NCBI GenBank assembly: GCA_039193455.1
Contig: JBCCWO010000017.1
Coordinates: forward strand, 1 to 64,000
Direction of reading: 5' to 3'
Length of the DNA stretch: 64,000 bases
Source of the DNA: JBCBGF01 sp039193455
Lineage (GTDB): Bacteria > Pseudomonadota > Alphaproteobacteria > Rhodobacterales > Rhodobacteraceae
Part shown: positions 60,824 through 64,000 of the stretch, piece by piece
Layout of the letters: every line of letters starts with the position of its first letter
Position numbering within the stretch: the first letter of the stretch is position 1
Made by a program: the position numbers and the translations under genes
The notes under the pieces: generated by a model
Databases searched by the model: none
The model's input: the letters and a program-made list of their open reading frames with translations, nothing else
Told to the model about the DNA's origin: nothing

Positions 60824-62386
60824 TCAGGCCTCCACGGCTTCGGGCAGGGCGCCCGATGTATCAGTAATGCCCGCCATCAGAAGGCCCAGCTCTTTCTGGT
60901 TCGTCTTGGCCGGATCGCGTTCGCCCATGATCTGGCCGTCGAACATGACGGCAATCCGATCCGACAGCGACATGATCTCGTCCAGCTCCACAGACACCAG
61001 CAGGATCGCCTTGCCCGCATCGCGCAGCTCGATAATCCGCTGGTGGATGAACTCAATCGCGCCGATGTCGACCCCGCGCGTGGGCTGGCCGATCAGCAGA
61101 AGGTCGGGATTGCGCTCAATTTCACGGGCGAGCACGATCTTTTGCTGGTTGCCGCCGGAAAAGCTCTTCGCAGTCAGGCGCGGGTTCGGCGGGCGCACGT
61201 CGAAGCGGCCCATCTTGGCCTCGGTCTCGGCCACGATGCCGGTGTTGTTCATACTGAGACCGTTCTTTTGGTAGACCGGATCGTGGTGATAGCCAAAGCA
61301 GGTGTTTTCCCAGGCCATGAAATCCATGATCAGGCCCTCGCGCTGGCGGTCCTCGGGAACATGCGCAATGCCGCGCGCGCGGCGGGATTGGCCATCGGAA
61401 TGGGCGCCGGTCAGGTCGATCTCTTGTCCGTTGACGCGGATCGCGCCGGTGCCCCGGGCATAGCCGCCCAGGATTTCGAGAAGCTCGGATTGCCCGTTCC
61501 CGGCTACCCCGGCAATGCCGAGGATCTCGCCAGCCTTTACGTTGAGCGAAACGCCTTTGAGCCGTTCAACACCCTTGTCATCGGTGATCCGCAGGTTGTC
61601 GACCTCAAGCACCGTCGCGCCGGGCTGTGCGGGTTTCTTGTCGACGCGCAACAGGACCTTGCGTCCGACCATAAGTTCGGCCAGCTCTTCGGGGCTGGTC
61701 TCTGGCGTCTTGACCGTTGCCGTCATCTCGCCGCGCCGCATCACGCTGACCGTGTCGGTGACGTCCATGATTTCGCGCAGCTTGTGGGTGATAAGGATGA
61801 TGGTTTTGCCCTCATCCCGAAGCCCGCGCAGGATGCGGAACAGGTGGTCGGCCTCGGCGGGGGTCAGAACGCCCGTCGGCTCGTCTAGGATCAGGATTTC
61901 GGCCTGCCGGTAGAGCGCCTTCAGGATCTCAACGCGCTGCTGCATGCCCACGCCGATGTCCTCGATCAGCGCATCTGCATTCACGTTCAGCTCGTATTCT
62001 TCGGCCAGCTGGGTCAACAGCGTGCGCGCTTTGGCAAGCGACGGGCGCAAGAGTGCCCCGTCCTCGGCGCCCAGCACCACGTTTTCCAGAACGGTGAAGT
62101 TCTCGACCAGTTTGAAATGCTGGAACACCATGCCGATCCCGGCGCTGATCGCGGCCTGGCTGTCCGGGATCTGGGTGTGCTGGCCGTTGATGAAAATCTC
62201 GCCCGCATCGGCCTTGTAGAACCCATACAGGATCGACATCAGCGTCGACTTGCCCGCCCCGTTTTCGCCGATGATCCCGTGGATTGTCCCGGGCATAACG
62301 CGGATCGAGATGTCTTTGTTGGCCTGCACGGGTCCAAAGGCCTTGGAGATGCCCCGAAGCTCGATGGCGGGTGCGGCGTCAGACAT
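60824..62386 (-). CDS. ABC transporter ATP-binding protein (two-domain)
   Basis: A 520-aa protein with two nucleotide-binding domains. The first has Walker A GENGAGKSTLM, signature region MQQRVEILKALY and Walker B LILDEPTGVLTP. The second has a degenerate Walker A GVAGNGQSELL, the signature SGGNQQKIVLARE and a DIGAIEF D-loop region. This matches sugar/nucleoside importers of the BMP type (NupO/YufO). It is separated by a hairpin from the upstream bmpA-like gene. Confidence 0.95.
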   Translation of the reverse strand: MSDAAPAIELRGISKAFGPVQANKDISIRVMPGTIHGIIGENGAGKSTLMSILYGFYKADAGEIFINGQHTQIPDSQAAISAGIGMVFQHFKLVENFTVLENVVLGAEDGALLRPSLAKARTLLTQLAEEYELNVNADALIEDIGVGMQQRVEILKALYRQAEILILDEPTGVLTPAEADHLFRILRGLRDEGKTIILITHKLREIMDVTDTVSVMRRGEMTATVKTPETSPEELAELMVGRKVLLRVDKKPAQPGATVLEVDNLRITDDKGVERLKGVSLNVKAGEILGIAGVAGNGQSELLEILGGYARGTGAIRVNGQEIDLTGAHSDGQSRRARGIAHVPEDRQREGLIMDFMAWENTCFGYHHDPVYQKNGLSMNNTGIVAETEAKMGRFDVRPPNPRLTAKSFSGGNQQKIVLAREIERNPDLLLIGQPTRGVDIGAIEFIHQRIIELRDAGKAILLVSVELDEIMSLSDRIAVMFDGQIMGERDPAKTNQKELGLLMAGITDTSGALPEAVEA

Positions 62387-62417
62387 GGGGGGTCCTTGGG
62401 TGGCGGTCTTTGCAAGT

Positions 62418-62447
62418 GGGGCCGCGCGACGGCGATCGCGCGGCCCC
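62418..62447 (-). terminator. Stable intercistronic hairpin after the bmp gene
   Basis: A perfect 12-bp stem (GGGGCCGCGCGA at 62418-62429 with TCGCGCGGCCCC at 62436-62447) and a 6-base loop lie between the substrate-binding gene (stop near 62470) and the ATPase gene (start 62386). With no following T-run, it is more likely an mRNA-stabilising or partial-termination element that makes the binding protein more abundant than the transporter. Confidence 0.6.
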
Positions 62448-62469
62448 GGTCAGGTCCTTTAGGACCCGA

Positions 62470-63471
62470 TCAGAAGGTCAGCGCGGGGCAGCTGTCGTCC
62501 GAGGTGTAGTCATGCACCGGCAACTCGCCGGCGATGATGGCGGCCTTCGCTTCTTCGACGGCGCTCTGCATCTCGTCCGAGACAAGCTCTGCGTTGAACT
62601 CGTCCACGGCGTAACCCACGCCTTCAGCGGCAAGGTCCATCACCACGATGCCCGTCTCGAATGAGCCGTCCATACCGGTGGTGAACGCCTCGTAAACGGC
62701 GTTGTCCACGCGCTTGAGCATCGAGGTCAGGACCGAGCCCGGGTGCAGATAGTTCTGGTTCGAGTCCACGCCGATCGACAGGATGCCTTCGTCAGCCGCG
62801 GCCTGAAGCACGCCGACCCCGGTACCACCTGCGGCGGCATAGACCACATCCGCGCCCTGGCTGATCTGGGCCTTGGTCAGTTCGCCGCCCTTCACCGGGT
62901 CATTCCATGCGGCCGGTGTCGTGCCGGTCATGTTGGCGATGATCTCGGCATCGGGGTTCACATGCTTGACGCCCTGGGCATAGCCACAGGCAAATTTGCG
63001 GATCAGCGGGATATCCATGCCGCCCACAAAGCCGACGGTGCCAGACGACGAGGCTTTGGCGGCCATCATGCCCACCAGGAACGATCCCTCATGCTCGGTG
63101 AACACCACCGAGCGCACGTTCGGCTGATCGACCACCATGTCGATGATTGCGAACTGCGTGTCGGGATAGTCGGGCGCAACTTCGGACAGGACGTTGCCAA
63201 ACGCAAAGCCGGTCATCACGACGGGGTTGGCACCCGCTTCGGCAAAGCGGCGCAGCGCTTGCTCGCGCTGGGCTTCGGACTGCATTTCGATCTCGCGGAA
63301 CGATCCGCCGGTTTCTTCGGCCCAGCGCGTTGCGCCGTTGAAGGCGGCCTCGTTGAACGATTTGTCGAATTTGCCGCCCAGATCGAAGATGATCGCGGGC
63401 TCGGCGCTGGCCAATCCGGCCGTCAGCGCGACGCTGGCGGCGGCGCCGAGAAGTGACTTCATTAGGGTCAT
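62470..63471 (-). CDS. BMP-family ABC substrate-binding protein
   Basis: A 333-aa periplasmic binding protein with a signal peptide (residues 1-24, ending LASAEPA), a start region FDLGGKFDKSFNEAAFNGA, and the Bmp/PnrA pattern VGFVGGMDIPLIRKFACGY. Members bind purine nucleosides. Start ATG 63471, with GGGAGAG upstream; an in-frame start 13 codons earlier is rejected because it would displace the signal peptide. It is the first gene of the importer operon. Confidence 0.93.
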   Translation of the reverse strand: MTLMKSLLGAAASVALTAGLASAEPAIIFDLGGKFDKSFNEAAFNGATRWAEETGGSFREIEMQSEAQREQALRRFAEAGANPVVMTGFAFGNVLSEVAPDYPDTQFAIIDMVVDQPNVRSVVFTEHEGSFLVGMMAAKASSSGTVGFVGGMDIPLIRKFACGYAQGVKHVNPDAEIIANMTGTTPAAWNDPVKGGELTKAQISQGADVVYAAAGGTGVGVLQAAADEGILSIGVDSNQNYLHPGSVLTSMLKRVDNAVYEAFTTGMDGSFETGIVVMDLAAEGVGYAVDEFNAELVSDEMQSAVEEAKAAIIAGELPVHDYTSDDSCPALTF

Positions 63472-63645
63472 ATGACTCTCCCAGTTACAATTGTTGCGGC
63501 TGTGGCCCATAACGCGGCCCAGCCGGTTGTTCAGTGGATCGTGATCAGATCATTGCCGATTAAGGCCGCAGCCGCCGCAGAGGGTCAATAGCGATTTGGT
63601 CACTTTGCGTGCCCGGCGGCGCGGTTTGCCCCGTTTTACGGCAGC

Positions 63646-64000
63646 TTACGCCTCGTCAGCCCGGCCAAGCGCCTTGCGCAAGACAAGGGCGGTTTCCAGG
63701 CCACCCTGCGGTGTGCGGTAATAGTCTGGCCGCGCGCCGACCTGGACATAGCCGGCCGCGGCATAGAGCGCCAAGGCCGCGGTGTTGGTCTGCGACACTT
63801 CCAAAAACACCGCTGTGGCCCCCTGGGTTTGGCAGGTCTCTTCAAAGGTCGTCAGGCATGCGCGCGCCGCCCCCGTCCGTCGCCGCTCGGGCTCGGTTGC
63901 AATCAACAGTAGCTCTGCCTCGCCTGCCACGACGCGGCCGAGTGCGAAGGCGTCCGGGGTCGTTGTCAGGATCGTGCCGGGGTGGTCGAGAAGATCTGCG
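63646..64000 (-). CDS. rimI: Ribosomal-protein-alanine acetyltransferase, 3' part
   Basis: A GNAT acetyltransferase truncated by the window edge; 117 codons are visible. AELLLIATEPERRRTGAARA contains the acetyl-CoA-binding RxxGxA-type loop, and LEVSQTNTAALALYAAAGY is the canonical RimI block. It probably acetylates ribosomal protein S18. The frame is open leftwards to the window end, so the true start lies outside. It is on the same strand as the BMP importer but separated from it by 174 bp of non-coding DNA. Confidence 0.8.
   Translation of the reverse strand, partial: ADLLDHPGTILTTTPDAFALGRVVAGEAELLLIATEPERRRTGAARACLTTFEETCQTQGATAVFLEVSQTNTAALALYAAAGYVQVGARPDYYRTPQGGLETALVLRKALGRADEA

Noticed and set aside
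63540..63549. CGTGATCAGA upstream of the BMP operon
   Set aside because: Two mismatches from the operator and no pair at 21 bp; not counted as a site.

Overview
The window looks like a chromosome segment of a marine Rhodobacterales (Roseobacter-group) alphaproteobacterium. The support is high GC, two-lipoyl SucB, a FYDLN-type acidic protein, HvrA/Spb-type H-NS, a GTTC-N7-GTTC LexA box, and TCA-cycle genes intermingled with ethylmalonyl-CoA (EMC) pathway genes in an order I remember from Rhodobacter sphaeroides (ccr, ecm, lpd, sucBADC, mdh, mcl2, mch, sdhCDAB). No database was searched; names rest on motifs and family knowledge.

Layout. 1-790: tRNA-Ala(GGC) with a decayed tyrosine-integrase fragment at its 3' side, the edge of an old integration site. 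865-2713: FYDLN protein, YgjP-like zinc peptidase, GntR/FCD regulator. 2778-14739 (minus strand): mdh, then sucC-X-sucD-DUF805-sucA-sucB, then LysE, two MAPEG proteins and lpd. Small membrane genes are inserted between the enzyme genes, often with stop/start overlaps. 14889-23074 (mostly plus strand): TSUP permease, mcl2, NnrU-like, DUF1737, mesaconyl-CoA hydratase, a secreted protein, then sdhC-sdhD-sdhA-lipoprotein-sdhB. 23087-28109: deoD, an H-NS-like gene, ecm and, divergently, ccr. 28264-29843: a small ORF overlapping luxR, then luxI. 29885-42961: housekeeping and envelope genes (helicase, SDR, TSUP/TIGR02186 pair, YciB, EamA, ftsY, an orphan NuoEF-type formate dehydrogenase beta subunit, xseA, purD, VCBS protein, ferredoxin). 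43066-43472: LexA box directly abutting a 129-aa ORF that matches only the C-terminal OB fold of DnaE2. 43528-49651: degP, DUF2065, hflC, hflK, gor, rpiA. 49845-58039: sdaA, nadD, EamA, dacB, EamA, thiamine diphosphokinase, and a 670-aa acidic protein of unknown function. 58097-63471: BMP-type ABC importer operon with an embedded LysE exporter. 63646-64000: 3' part of rimI.

How it works together. Most of the first 28 kb makes enzymes for acetyl-CoA oxidation (TCA cycle) and acetyl-CoA assimilation (EMC pathway: Ccr, Ecm, mesaconyl-CoA hydratase, malyl-CoA thioesterase). Paired TGTGATCACA palindromes with the same 21-bp spacing precede both sucC and sdhC, so a common regulator probably acts on both blocks. 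A LuxR/LuxI quorum-sensing pair sits immediately downstream of ccr.

The most unusual items are the SOS-box/leaderless DnaE2-tail ORF, the paired TCA operators, the 11-bp-phased GTACAC repeats before lpd, the Gly-to-Cys change in the NAD fingerprint of lpd, the 670-aa acidic protein, and the small ORF overlapping luxR.
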